Source of the DNA: an uncultured Pelagibacteraceae bacterium
Lineage (GTDB): Bacteria > Pseudomonadota > Alphaproteobacteria > Pelagibacterales > Pelagibacteraceae
Length of the DNA: 37,927 nt
Direction: 5' to 3'
Assembly: GCA_902629535.1 (NCBI GenBank)
Contig: CACORD010000001.1
Span: 1 to 37,927 of the forward strand
Part shown: in pieces, positions 8,244 through 17,621 of the stretch
How positions within the stretch are numbered: the stretch's first letter is position 1
Layout of the letters: each line of letters opens with the position of its first letter
Notes under the pieces: generated by a model
Told to the model about the DNA's origin: nothing
Seen by the model: only the letters and a program-made list of their open reading frames with translations
Databases searched by the model: none
Program-made: the position numbers and the translations under genes

Positions 8244-9252
8244 TTTTTGTGTTTAAATAAAAAAAATAAATACTTGAACAAACTAAAAAAATTGAACTTA
8301 TTTGGTGCATAGATGCGATATAAATCTGTGCACCAAATAATACTGTAAAAATACCTAGTATAATTTGAAGAATTATAAATATACCCAAATAGTTAATAGA
8401 TTTATATAAATCATACATCTTTTTTCTATAAATCTTATAAAAAATTAAAATATAAAAAATTCCTATTAAGTAAGCTAAATTACGATGAATAAATTGTACT
8501 AATGAAGGATTACTTAGAGCTTCAACTTCAAATAGATTATTAAAATTGTTATCATTAGGAAAATAAGAATTGCCCATAAGAGGCCATGAATTATAGATTT
8601 TGCCAGCATCCATTCCAGAGACAAAAGCACCAATTGAAATTTGTAAAAAAACTAAAATTAAGAAAAATAAAGGAACGAATATATTTAGTTTGTTTGTTGT
8701 TTTTCTCGATATGTTAATTTTTAAATAATTCCAAAATATTAATGATAAAATTAAAAACGCCACAAGTAAATGTAAGGATAATCTAAAGTGACTTACATCT
8801 ACTCTATCAACTAATCCACTACTAACCATATACCAACCAATGAAACCCTGAAAACATATAAGAAAAAATATGAAATATAGATTTAATAATTTAGTAACTT
8901 TTATTTTAAAAGAAAAATAAATTAGTGGTATCAAATATCCGAGACCAATTACTCTACCAAGAAATCTATGCACCCATTCCCACCAAAAAATAACTTTAAA
9001 TTCACTTAGAGTCATGTTGTAGTTTTGTAATTTAAATTCAGGAATCTGTTTATAAAGATTAAAATAAACAATCCAATCATTCTGATTAAGAGGTGGAAAA
9101 AATCCAGAGAATAATTCCCACTCAGTTATTGAAAGTCCTGAATCGGTGAGTCTTGTTAAACCACCAACTATTATCATAAAAGATATAATCCAAAACATAG
9201 TAGTTAACCAAATAGATAATTGATTATTTATTTTTGTATTTGCTGTATACAT
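8236..9252 (-). CDS. ctaA: Heme A synthase (COX15/CtaA family)
   Basis: VGGLTRLTDSGLSITEWELFSGFFPPLNQNDW, EWVHRFLGRVIGLGYLIPL, FIHRNLAYLIG, MHQISS motifs. Confidence 0.94.
   Translation of the reverse strand: MYTANTKINNQLSIWLTTMFWIISFMIIVGGLTRLTDSGLSITEWELFSGFFPPLNQNDWIVYFNLYKQIPEFKLQNYNMTLSEFKVIFWWEWVHRFLGRVIGLGYLIPLIYFSFKIKVTKLLNLYFIFFLICFQGFIGWYMVSSGLVDRVDVSHFRLSLHLLVAFLILSLIFWNYLKINISRKTTNKLNIFVPLFFLILVFLQISIGAFVSGMDAGKIYNSWPLMGNSYFPNDNNFNNLFEVEALSNPSLVQFIHRNLAYLIGIFYILIFYKIYRKKMYDLYKSINYLGIFIILQIILGIFTVLFGAQIYIASMHQISSIFLVCSSIYFFYLNTKIN
8298..8340. terminator. Strong hairpin inside the 3' part of the COX15 CDS, 55 nt past the metY stop; candidate 3'-end element for metY
   Basis: TTATTTGGTGCA (8298-8309) / TGCACCAAATAA (8329-8340) perfect 12-bp arms, continuing through T8310-G8328 (wobble) and AGAT/ATCT; 17-bp stem, 9-nt loop. 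Confidence 0.5.
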
Positions 9253-9295
9253 GTAAGGATAAATATAATAATTTTTATATTATCCAAATATATAA

Positions 9296-9586
9296 ATGTC
9301 GCCTTTAAAAAGAAAAAAACTTAATAAAATAAGATTGAAGTTAGATAAATTGGATAATTCATTAATTAAATTAATAAAACAAAGAACTAATCTTGTAAAT
9401 CATGTTTTAAAACTAAAGGATAAAAAAAAAGAAATAGTTGACAATAAAAGAATTAAAATAATTTTGAAAAATATAAGAAAAAAATCTATTTCGAATAAAA
9501 TAGATCCTAAAATTACCAATCGTATATGGAAAAATATGATTTGGTCGTATATTGATTACGAAAGAAGAAATTTTAAAAAAAAATAA
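9296..9586 (+). CDS. Chorismate mutase, AroQ type
   Basis: LNKIRLKLDKLDNSLIKLIKQRTNLVNHVLKLKDKK...RIWKNMIWSYIDYE; AroQ helix pattern (R..LD.LD..L..L...R). Confidence 0.8.
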   Translation: MSPLKRKKLNKIRLKLDKLDNSLIKLIKQRTNLVNHVLKLKDKKKEIVDNKRIKIILKNIRKKSISNKIDPKITNRIWKNMIWSYIDYERRNFKKK

Positions 9587-9778
9587 TTATTTACTGTGAG
9601 GTGGAAGTTTTTTTTCAACAAAAACTTCATGCTTTCTAGTACTTGGATTGTATTTACGCGCTGAAAGTTTAACTTTAGCTTTTTCACCACCTGCAGGTTT
9701 TTTTACATAATAAAAAAAAGAACTATCTGGTTTACTTTCAGGAACTAACCTAACTTTTACGTGTGTTTTTTTTGCCAT
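9587..9778 (-). CDS. rpmG: 50S ribosomal protein L33
   Basis: MAKKTHVKVRLVPES...FFYYVKKPAG..KAKVKLSARKYNPSTRKHEVFVEKKL. Confidence 0.93.
   Translation of the reverse strand: MAKKTHVKVRLVPESKPDSSFFYYVKKPAGGEKAKVKLSARKYNPSTRKHEVFVEKKLPPHSK
9604..9628. terminator. Hairpin inside the rpmG CDS, 18 nt past the chorismate mutase stop
   Basis: GAAGTTTTT (9604-9612) - TTTCAAC - AAAAACTTC (9620-9628), perfect 9-bp stem. Confidence 0.35.
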
Positions 9779-10161
9779 TATTTATTGTTTTTTAAATTTT
9801 TAACAATTTTAGAAATTTTTAAAACTTTATTCTTAAAATTGTTCGTTCTTATAGAAGTATTTGCAATTTCGTCAAGATTTAAAGTATCCTTATTATTTGG
9901 ATTATCTAAGATTTTTTTCACTCCATTTATAGTCATGCCTTGTTCTTTAAGAAGAAATTTTATTTTTTTTAAAATATTGATAGTTTTTTGATCATAATAT
10001 CTTCTATTAGAATTTATTAATTTTGGTTTAACTTGTTTGAACTGTGTTTCCCAAAATCGAATAGTGTGAGTTGAAAAAAATCCCTTCTTTTTTGACTTTA
10101 GTTCTAAAATTTCAGCCACTTCCCCTATTGTTTTATAAGCATTCTCAGATTTATCTGTCAT
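9778..10161 (-). CDS. MerR-family transcriptional regulator
   Basis: ORF 9778..10263; likely start is internal Met (MTDKSENAYKTIGEVAEILELKSKKKGFFSTHTIRFWETQFKQVKPKLINSNRRYYDQKTINILKKIKFLLKEQGMTINGVKKIL). MerR HTH; sits next to ihfA as in other Alphaproteobacteria. Confidence 0.88.
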   Translation of the reverse strand: MTDKSENAYKTIGEVAEILELKSKKKGFFSTHTIRFWETQFKQVKPKLINSNRRYYDQKTINILKKIKFLLKEQGMTINGVKKILDNPNNKDTLNLDEIANTSIRTNNFKNKVLKISKIVKNLKNNK

Positions 10162-10450
10162 TTTTATTATTAATAAATTCTTTAAATTCTTTTGAAGGTT
10201 TAAATAAGACAACGTCTCTACTCGAGATAACTTTAGACTCTCTAGTTTTAGGATTTCTACCAATTCTTGATTTTTTTTTTCTTATAGAAAAAGTTCCGAA
10301 TCCGGATAGTTTAAGTTTTTTTTCTTCTTTCAAATTAAGTATCATTGTTGAAAGAAAATCATTAAGAAGATTTTCAATTACAAGTTTGGAAAAACCTAAT
10401 TGCATATAAATTTGGTTGATTAAGTCTTTTTTAGTTAAATTTATTCTCAT
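10151..10450 (-). CDS. ihfA: Integration host factor subunit alpha (HU/IHF family)
   Basis: LTKKDLINQIYMQLGFSK...LKLSGFGTFSIRKKKSRIGRNPKTRESKVISSRDVVLFKPSKEFK. Confidence 0.94.
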   Translation of the reverse strand: MRINLTKKDLINQIYMQLGFSKLVIENLLNDFLSTMILNLKEEKKLKLSGFGTFSIRKKKSRIGRNPKTRESKVISSRDVVLFKPSKEFKEFINNKNDR

Positions 10451-11454
10451 TTTTGAATATTAAACTTTATTTTTTCTATCAAATTTCCTTTAATAATTTT
10501 GTTGCAAACATCTAGAGAATTTGAAAAACCTATAAAATCTGTGCCACCATGACTTTTCACAACTGGTGTGTCTAAACCTAAAAAAATTGCTCCGTTATAT
10601 AGTCTAGGATCTAATCTGTTTTTAAATTTTTTCAAATTATAATAATTCAATAAGGAAGAAATTTTTCCCACTAAAGATCCAGTCATTGCCTTTTTTAATT
10701 CTTTAACAATAAAATTTGCAGTTCCCTCTGCTGTTTTTAAAGCTATATTTCCAGTGAATCCATCAGAAATTATTACATTTATATTACCATCCATAATTTG
10801 ATTACCTTCAATATATCCAGCAAAATCATAATTTTCTGATTTTTTATTACTCAATATTTTAAATGTTTCTTTGATGGTTTCATTTCCTTTAAGTTCTTCT
10901 GAACCTATATTTAATAAACCAATATTTGGTTTTTTATCTGGGTATAAAGAAGTATAAAGAGATGCACCCATAATTGAAAAATCAAATAGATTTTTAGAGC
11001 TGCATTCAATATTAGCACCTAAATCTAATACAACACTCATTCCATTTTTATTGGGCCATAAAGCTGATAACGCAGGTTTATCAATGTCTTGGATCATCTT
11101 AAGATTTAATTTTGCAATTACTAATAAGGCTCCAGTATTTCCTGCAGAAATAACTATATCTGTCTCTTTTTTCTTAACACTTTCTATCGCTAACCACATG
11201 CTTGTATCTTTGCCTTTTTTTGCTGCCTCTAAAGGACTATCTGTGCTCAAAACAAAATTTTCTGTATGAATTATCTCATAATTCTGACTGTCAATTTCAT
11301 CTTTAATTAAAGAAATAATCTTATTTTTATCACCAAAAATTTTGAAAAAATTTCCTTTATTTTTTTTGTGATTGTGAATAATGCCATCAATAATTTTTTT
11401 TGGAGAATTATCTCCACCCATTGCATCAACTGCAATTTTTATCAAATCAGCCAT
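10447..11454 (-). CDS. plsX: Phosphate acyltransferase PlsX
   Basis: IAVDAMGGDNSPKKIIDGI, STDSPLEAAKKGKDTSMWLAIE, SAGNTGALL, SDGFTGNIALKTAEG. Confidence 0.96.
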   Translation of the reverse strand: MADLIKIAVDAMGGDNSPKKIIDGIIHNHKKNKGNFFKIFGDKNKIISLIKDEIDSQNYEIIHTENFVLSTDSPLEAAKKGKDTSMWLAIESVKKKETDIVISAGNTGALLVIAKLNLKMIQDIDKPALSALWPNKNGMSVVLDLGANIECSSKNLFDFSIMGASLYTSLYPDKKPNIGLLNIGSEELKGNETIKETFKILSNKKSENYDFAGYIEGNQIMDGNINVIISDGFTGNIALKTAEGTANFIVKELKKAMTGSLVGKISSLLNYYNLKKFKNRLDPRLYNGAIFLGLDTPVVKSHGGTDFIGFSNSLDVCNKIIKGNLIEKIKFNIQK

Positions 11455-11472
11455 TACTTAATATTAAATTAT

Positions 11473-11655
11473 TTAATCTTTGGGGTCTATAACTTGACGA
11501 CCTTTATACATGCCAGTTTTCAAATCCAAATGATGTGATAATCTATACTCACCCGATTTTTTATCTTCAACAACATTTTTAGCTGAAAATTTCATATTTT
11601 TAGCTCTTCTCATTCCAGATCTTGAGGGAGTTTGTTTACGTTTTGGAACTGCCAT
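11473..11655 (-). CDS. rpmF: 50S ribosomal protein L32
   Basis: [22 protein letters not shown]...[18 protein letters not shown]. Confidence 0.95.
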   Translation of the reverse strand: MAVPKRKQTPSRSGMRRAKNMKFSAKNVVEDKKSGEYRLSHHLDLKTGMYKGRQVIDPKD

Positions 11656-11657
11656 AA

Positions 11658-12119
11658 TTATGGGTTAATTACACTTTTTAAATAAGAATTCAAAGTATTT
11701 TTTGATAAATTTAGATAATAATTATCAAAATAATCAGCTAATTCGTCAATATTTTTAAAGTTTTCCAAAAATTTAGATATAATTTCTCTCTTTTTTATAT
11801 CTTCTAAATTATCCCAAAAATGAATATCTGAAACAATAGCATGAAAAACATTAATGTAATCTTTCATTTTTTTATTAATGGATTGATCACCATATCCAAT
11901 TTCTCTTATGCTTAATTCTAATTGTCTAAAATTAAAATCATATATTTCTTGCAATTTTTTTTCATTTTCTTCAGATTTGAATACTTTTAAAAAAAAAGCA
12001 AAATGGAATAAAAAAACTAACAGCCTATCATTAAAACTATCTTGTTTATCAAGGCTTTTATAAAGCGTTTTATTTGTAGTTAATTTTATCAATTTATTAT
12101 AAAAATATATATAATTCAT
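11658..12119 (-). CDS. Ubiquinol-cytochrome c chaperone family protein
   Basis: [20 protein letters not shown]...[29 protein letters not shown]; position between bamE and rpmF/plsX matches alphaproteobacterial synteny. Confidence 0.75.
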   Translation of the reverse strand: MNYIYFYNKLIKLTTNKTLYKSLDKQDSFNDRLLVFLFHFAFFLKVFKSEENEKKLQEIYDFNFRQLELSIREIGYGDQSINKKMKDYINVFHAIVSDIHFWDNLEDIKKREIISKFLENFKNIDELADYFDNYYLNLSKNTLNSYLKSVINP

Positions 12120-12122
12120 CTC

Positions 12123-12593
12123 ATGAAAATTATTTTAATTATTTTAACAATTTTTTTGTCTAGTTGTAAATTGAATAAAATTGTTAATCATCATGGGATT
12201 CACAATCTAGAAATAAAAAGTAAAGAGTTATTTGTTAATAAATCAAATACTAATGAAATTAGTAGATTGTTAGGACCTCCGTCTTCAACAAGTTATTTCG
12301 ATAATAAAGTATTAATTTATTTGGAAAAAAAAACATCCAATTCAAAATTACACAAACTGGGCAAAAAAAAGTTAATTACTAATAATGTTTTGTTACTAGA
12401 GGTTAATAACAGAGGCATTTTGATAAGTAAAAAATTTTTTAATAAAGAAGATTTGAATAAGATAAAATTTTCAGAAAAAGAGACGAGACTTGAGGTAGGA
12501 AAAAAGTCTTTTATTTATAAAACTTTATCAGGAGTAAGATCAAAAATTAATGACCCTCTTGGAAAAAAAAGAGGGTCAATAACAGGTAAATAA
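12123..12593 (+). CDS. bamE: Outer membrane protein assembly factor BamE (SmpA/OmlA) lipoprotein
   Basis: MKIILIILTIFLSSCKLNK lipobox; HHGIHNLEIKSKELFVNKSNTNEISRLLGPPSSTSYFDNKVLIYLE BamE-like core. Confidence 0.8.
   Translation: MKIILIILTIFLSSCKLNKIVNHHGIHNLEIKSKELFVNKSNTNEISRLLGPPSSTSYFDNKVLIYLEKKTSNSKLHKLGKKKLITNNVLLLEVNNRGILISKKFFNKEDLNKIKFSEKETRLEVGKKSFIYKTLSGVRSKINDPLGKKRGSITGK
12551..12578. terminator. Perfect hairpin inside the bamE 3' end, just past the hppA stop (candidate hppA terminator)
   Basis: TGACCCTCTT (12551-12560) - GGAAAAAA - AAGAGGGTCA (12569-12578), perfect 10-bp stem; on the minus strand it is followed by TTAATTTTTG. Confidence 0.6.
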
Positions 12594-12594
12594 A

Positions 12595-14700
12595 TTAACC
12601 AGCTATAACTGCTAATAATAATAAAGCTACTATATTAGTAATTTTAATCATAGGATTCACTGCTGGACCAGCTGTATCTTTATATGGATCTCCAACAGTA
12701 TCACCTGTGACAGCTGCTTTATGAGCTTCAGATCCCTTACCACCATGATTTCCATCTTCTATATATTTTTTTGCGTTGTCCCAAGCACCACCACCAGCTG
12801 TCATTGAAACTGCAACAAAAAGTCCTGTTATGATTACACCTAACAACATAGCCCCAACAGAAGCAAGAGCAGCAACTTGGCCTCCAATTGAAAGAATTAT
12901 AAAATATAATACTACAGGTGAAAGTACAGGTAATAATGATGGAATAATCATTTCCTTAATCGCTGCAACTGTTAAAAGGTCAACTAACTTAGCGTAATCT
13001 GGTTTTTGCTTCCTTTTCATAATACCAGGATATTTTTTAAATTGTCTTCTTACTTCGACAACTACTGCACCCCCTGCTCTACCAACAGCTTGCATTCCCA
13101 TTGAACCAAATAAGTAAGGTAACATTCCACCAATTAATAATCCCACAACAACATAAGGGTTTGATAAATCAAAAGTAACCACAATACCTTCTAGAGCTGA
13201 TCCCGCCTCTTTTGAAAAATGTTTAATGTCCTCAGTATAAGCTGCAAATAAGACTAAAGCACCCAAGCCAGCTGAACCAATTGCATATCCTTTAGTGACT
13301 GCTTTAGTTGTATTGCCGACAGCATCTAAAGCATCAGTTGTTTTTCTTACTTTTTTATCTAAATTGGACATTTCAGCTATTCCTCCAGCATTATCTGTTA
13401 CAGGACCGTACGCGTCTAAGGCAACAACCATTCCTGCTAAAGCCAACATTGTGGTGACTGCTATAGCAATTCCAAAAAGACCTGCAATTGAATTGGTTAC
13501 TAAAATGCCAGCAACAATTATTAATGCTGGGATTGCAGTTGCTTCCATAGATACAGCAAGTCCTTGGATTACATTAGTTCCATGACCAGTTGTTGATGAT
13601 AAGGCAACAGATTTGACAGGTCTATAACCAGTACCAGTATAATATTCAGTTATCCAAATTAATAACCCCGTAATAAGAAGCCCAATCACTCCACAATAGT
13701 AAAGATCTTTTCCATTAAAAGTTTTATCATTAACAGTGTATTCATTTGTAAAACCTATAACATAATCTGTAACTGGCCAAAGTATAAGCAAAGAGGCTAC
13801 AGCCGACACGATAAAACCTTTATATAGTGCGTTCATAACATTATTAGTACTTCCAAGTTTTACAAAAAATGTTCCTATAATTGATGTTATTAAGCATGCG
13901 GCACCAATTGTAAGAGGATAAATCATCATATTCAAATCTCCAATAAAGAAAATTGAGGATAAAACCATTGTTGCAACAATAGTCACTGCATAAGTTTCGA
14001 ATAAATCTGCTGCCATACCAGCACAATCTCCAACATTATCACCAACATTATCTGCAATTACTGCTGGATTTCTTGGATCATCTTCTGGAATACCTGCCTC
14101 AACTTTTCCAACTAAATCAGCTCCTACATCAGCGCCTTTTGTAAAAATTCCACCGCCCAATCGTGCAAATATAGATATTAAAGAAGCTCCAAAACCAAGT
14201 GCAACAAGCGCATTAACGATTTCCCTCTCCTCAATATCAAACTTAATTAATAGATAATAATAAACTGCAATAGCTAATAAAGCTAAACCAGCTACCAACA
14301 TTCCAGTTACAGCACCTGATTTAAATGCTACAGAAAGTCCATGTGCTAATCCTTTTCTTGATGCCTCTGCAGTTCTAACATTTGCTTCAACTGAAACTAA
14401 CATGCCAACATAGCCAGCGATTCCAGATAAGGCTGCTCCAATTAAATAACCTAAACCAACTAAAGGACTAAATGCATAACTAACAACAATTAAAACAACA
14501 ACTCCAACAATAGAGATAGTTTTATATTGTCTTGCTAAGTATGCTTTTGCACCAATTTGAATAGCAGATGCAATATCTTGCATCTTTGCGTTACCAGAAC
14601 TTGAATTAAGAATATTTTTTCCAGTTAAAAATCCGTAAATAATAGATAATAAACCTGCTGCAATTGTATATAATAAGATTGTTTCTACTGTTGAGTTCAT
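12595..14700 (-). CDS. hppA: Membrane-bound proton-translocating pyrophosphatase
   Basis: 701 aa; [105 protein letters not shown]. Confidence 0.98.
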   Translation of the reverse strand: MNSTVETILLYTIAAGLLSIIYGFLTGKNILNSSSGNAKMQDIASAIQIGAKAYLARQYKTISIVGVVVLIVVSYAFSPLVGLGYLIGAALSGIAGYVGMLVSVEANVRTAEASRKGLAHGLSVAFKSGAVTGMLVAGLALLAIAVYYYLLIKFDIEEREIVNALVALGFGASLISIFARLGGGIFTKGADVGADLVGKVEAGIPEDDPRNPAVIADNVGDNVGDCAGMAADLFETYAVTIVATMVLSSIFFIGDLNMMIYPLTIGAACLITSIIGTFFVKLGSTNNVMNALYKGFIVSAVASLLILWPVTDYVIGFTNEYTVNDKTFNGKDLYYCGVIGLLITGLLIWITEYYTGTGYRPVKSVALSSTTGHGTNVIQGLAVSMEATAIPALIIVAGILVTNSIAGLFGIAIAVTTMLALAGMVVALDAYGPVTDNAGGIAEMSNLDKKVRKTTDALDAVGNTTKAVTKGYAIGSAGLGALVLFAAYTEDIKHFSKEAGSALEGIVVTFDLSNPYVVVGLLIGGMLPYLFGSMGMQAVGRAGGAVVVEVRRQFKKYPGIMKRKQKPDYAKLVDLLTVAAIKEMIIPSLLPVLSPVVLYFIILSIGGQVAALASVGAMLLGVIITGLFVAVSMTAGGGAWDNAKKYIEDGNHGGKGSEAHKAAVTGDTVGDPYKDTAGPAVNPMIKITNIVALLLLAVIAG

Positions 14701-14778
14701 ATAAACCTTAAGTTGTTCGTTGTTAATTTTTTAAGCCCGGACAATACAAAAAAAGGTGAAAAAGACAATGATTAACTT

Positions 14779-15738
14779 TCAAAATCGATGAACATAACCT
14801 TTGTTTTTTGCTAATATTTGCTTACCTTTTTCATTTAAAATTCTAGATTTATTTTTACCAGATATAATTTTACCTATTTTTGTAATTTTGATACCTGTAA
14901 TTTTAGAAATTTTTTTAATGATTCTTGATTTATTAACATTAGCAGTAAATAGTATCTGGTAGTCGTCGCCTTTTGAAGTTACATTTAATTTTTTTAATTT
15001 CTTGATATTAATTAATTTCACTAAAAATTTTGATACAGGAATTGATTTTTCACTGAGTTGAAATGAAAAATTCTGTTTGTTAATCAACTTTTTTAAATCA
15101 TCAATGAGGCCATCTGAAATATCAATTGACGTATTTGCAAAATTTTTAAGGTTTTTTACTAATTTAAATTGTAAGTCGGGTTGATAATATTTCTGGATAA
15201 AAAATTTAGACATTTTAGTATTTACTTTTAGTTTACCCTTTAGTATCTGAAGACCAATAAAACTATCACCTAGATTACCGGTCACGTAAATATCATCATT
15301 TAATCTAGCTTTATTCCTGTAAACTATTCTTTTGGAGTAACCTAATGATACAATAGTGAAACTCAATTTGTTAGAAAATGTTGTGTCTCCTCCGCATAAA
15401 CTTATATCATATTTTTGTTGTTCTTTTTTAAGTGATTTAGAGATTTTAATTAAATTTTTATTTGTAAAATCTTTTTTATTACCAGATCCTGAAATGAAAT
15501 AATATTTGGGTTTGACACCTTTACAAATTAAATCTGAAATAGATGATCTTATAATCTTTTTAATTATTAGATCTGGGTATTTAAAACCTAAAAAATGCGA
15601 TTTAATATTATATGTATCAACTGATATTACTATTCCTTTTTTTTTATCAAAAAAAACATCGTCATTTAAACCTAAAGCAGACTTATTATGCTTGGATAAA
15701 TTTAAAAAAAAATTATTAATTAATTGAAATTCATGCAT
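14779..15738 (-). CDS. thiL: Thiamine-monophosphate kinase
   Basis: LGLNDDVFFD, SVDTYN.KSHF, SISDLICKGVKPKY, CGGDTTFSNKLSFTIVSLGY, DISDGLIDDLKKL, KGDDYQILFT. Confidence 0.93.
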   Translation of the reverse strand: MHEFQLINNFFLNLSKHNKSALGLNDDVFFDKKKGIVISVDTYNIKSHFLGFKYPDLIIKKIIRSSISDLICKGVKPKYYFISGSGNKKDFTNKNLIKISKSLKKEQQKYDISLCGGDTTFSNKLSFTIVSLGYSKRIVYRNKARLNDDIYVTGNLGDSFIGLQILKGKLKVNTKMSKFFIQKYYQPDLQFKLVKNLKNFANTSIDISDGLIDDLKKLINKQNFSFQLSEKSIPVSKFLVKLINIKKLKKLNVTSKGDDYQILFTANVNKSRIIKKISKITGIKITKIGKIISGKNKSRILNEKGKQILAKNKGYVHRF

Positions 15739-16135
15739 TTTTAGATCTTAACTTTTTTCCTAGATTATCTAATAGAGCATTTAGATATTTTGTTTGAGAA
15801 TCTTCAAGAAAGAAATTAGAAGAATTCAAATATTCTTTAATAATAATATTTATTGATAAATTAGGTTTATACATAATTTCATAAGTAGCAGCTTTAAGAA
15901 TAGTTTGGAAAATTTTATCTAATTTTGTAAATATGAATTCGTCACCTAATTTAGTATTTAATTCCTCAAGAATTAAATCATTTCTTTCAATGGTACCTAA
16001 TACAATATCTTTAATAAATTTCTTAAATCTATGTTTAGGAAATTGTAAATCATCATCTTCATTATAAAATTTTCCATAAAGTTTTTGAATTATTATTACT
16101 CTAGGATTATTTTTTGGTTTAAACCTAGTCCTCAT
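15731..16135 (-). CDS. nusB: Transcription antitermination protein NusB
   Basis: Size and position between ribH and thiL; ILKAATYEIMYKPNLSINIIIKEYLNSSNFFLEDSQTKYLNALLDNLGKKLR. Confidence 0.88.
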   Translation of the reverse strand: MRTRFKPKNNPRVIIIQKLYGKFYNEDDDLQFPKHRFKKFIKDIVLGTIERNDLILEELNTKLGDEFIFTKLDKIFQTILKAATYEIMYKPNLSINIIIKEYLNSSNFFLEDSQTKYLNALLDNLGKKLRSKNA

Positions 16136-16521
16136 TTTTGAGTCAATATTGAAACTGCAGCAATAGCTGCTTCAGCACCTTTATTTTTTCTAGCTCTTGC
16201 CTGTTTCATATTAAAACAGGTAATAATACCATTCCCGATTGGTTTTTTTTTTTTAATAGATAGTTCCATAATCGCATTAGTAGATGCTTGAGAAATAAAG
16301 TCAAAATGAGGTGTTTCACCTTTAATAACGCAACCTAAAGCCAAAAATGCGTCAAACTTTTTTATGTTTTTTGATATAGTTATAGGAATTTCAAAAACAC
16401 CAGGTACCTTAATTATTTTTACTTGGCTCGATTTAGGAATATTATTCATAGCACTCTTTAATAAACCGTCACCTATTTCCTTATAATAATTAGCTAAAAC
16501 AATTAGAAATTTTTTTTTCAT
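16132..16521 (-). CDS. ribH: 6,7-dimethyl-8-ribityllumazine synthase
   Basis: VPGVFEIPITISK, DAFLALGCVIKGETPHFDFISQAST, IGNGIITCFNMKQARAR..KGAEAA.A. Confidence 0.95.
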   Translation of the reverse strand: MKKKFLIVLANYYKEIGDGLLKSAMNNIPKSSQVKIIKVPGVFEIPITISKNIKKFDAFLALGCVIKGETPHFDFISQASTNAIMELSIKKKKPIGNGIITCFNMKQARARKNKGAEAAIAAVSILTQK

Positions 16522-17621
16522 TATATCAATTCTTGTTTTGTAATTTTAATCCCATAACCATCTAAACCAATAACTTTTTTTAATGATCTGGTTATTAATA
16601 TCATATTTTTTATTTTAAGATCTTTAATTATTTGTGCACCAATACCATAATTTTTGATTGATTTATCATTTCCTTTTTTTATAAAATCTTTGCTGTTATA
16701 TCTTTTCAGCGTTAGTGTAACCGATCTCAAATTAGAGTCTTTTATAAATACTAAAACACAATTTTGGTATTTCTTAAAATAATTCAGTGTTTTATTAAAT
16801 GAATTTGGTAATTTTTGATTTATCAAATAATTTTGTACAATATTAGATGAAATCACTCTTACTCTTGGAGTAATACCTCTTCTAATTTTACCTTTGATAA
16901 GAGCAAAATGTTCTGCTCCATCTAACAAATTTTCATAAATTCTAATTTTATATTTTTGTTTTTTAACTTCAATATGGCTTTGTTTTTTAAGTCTTATAAG
17001 TTTTTCTTTTTTCAATCTATAAGCAATCAGGTCCTCGATTTTACCAATTTTAAGCTTATGTTTCTCAGCAAAATTAAATAAATCCTGACCTTTTGCCATT
17101 GTTCCGTCTTCATTCATAATTTCACAAATGACTGCTGAATTATTTTTTTTTGCTAATTTAGAAATATCAACTGATGCTTCTGTATGCCCTGCTCTAACAA
17201 GAACGCCACCATCTTTAGCAATTATTGGAAAAATATGGCCTGGTGATACAATTTCTTTTTTATTAACATTTTTTTTAGATGCGATCTTAATTGTTTTAGC
17301 TCTATCTCTTGCTGATATACCTGTTGTGATTCCTTTTTTTGCTTCAATAGAAATTGTAAAGGCTGTTTTATTTCTAGATAGATTTACCGGAGACATTAAA
17401 GATAAATTTAATTTTTTAGCTTGTAGACTGTCTAATGCCAAACAGATTAAGCCACGACCATGTTTTGCCATGAAATTAATATTTTTGGCTGTAGAGTCTG
17501 ATGATGATATTACTAAATCACCCTCATTTTCTCTTTTCTCATCATCGACTAATATGAACATACCTCCCTTTTTGGCAACATTAATAATTGTCTCTATTGA
17601 CGCAAAATTATTTTTTTTCAT
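16521..17621 (-). CDS. ribB: 3,4-dihydroxy-2-butanone-4-phosphate synthase with a degenerate GTP-cyclohydrolase-II-like C-terminal half
   Basis: GGMFILVDDEKRENEGDLVISS, FMAKHGRGLICLAL, DGGVLVRAGHTEASVD, CEIMNEDGTMAKG (RibB). C-terminal half keeps LKIKNMILITRSLKKVIGLDGYGI but lacks the GCHII zinc-cysteine motif. Confidence 0.93.
   Translation of the reverse strand: MKKNNFASIETIINVAKKGGMFILVDDEKRENEGDLVISSSDSTAKNINFMAKHGRGLICLALDSLQAKKLNLSLMSPVNLSRNKTAFTISIEAKKGITTGISARDRAKTIKIASKKNVNKKEIVSPGHIFPIIAKDGGVLVRAGHTEASVDISKLAKKNNSAVICEIMNEDGTMAKGQDLFNFAEKHKLKIGKIEDLIAYRLKKEKLIRLKKQSHIEVKKQKYKIRIYENLLDGAEHFALIKGKIRRGITPRVRVISSNIVQNYLINQKLPNSFNKTLNYFKKYQNCVLVFIKDSNLRSVTLTLKRYNSKDFIKKGNDKSIKNYGIGAQIIKDLKIKNMILITRSLKKVIGLDGYGIKITKQELI

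Noticed and set aside
9761-10409. + strand ORFs at 9761-9991 and 10071-10409
   Set aside because: Antisense to the rpmG/merR/ihfA genes; no domain signature.
12776-14026. ORFs antisense or alternate-frame to hppA (12776-12997 +, 13295-13585 +, 13844-14026 -)
   Set aside because: They lie fully inside the strongly conserved hppA CDS and have no recognisable domains; shadow ORFs.
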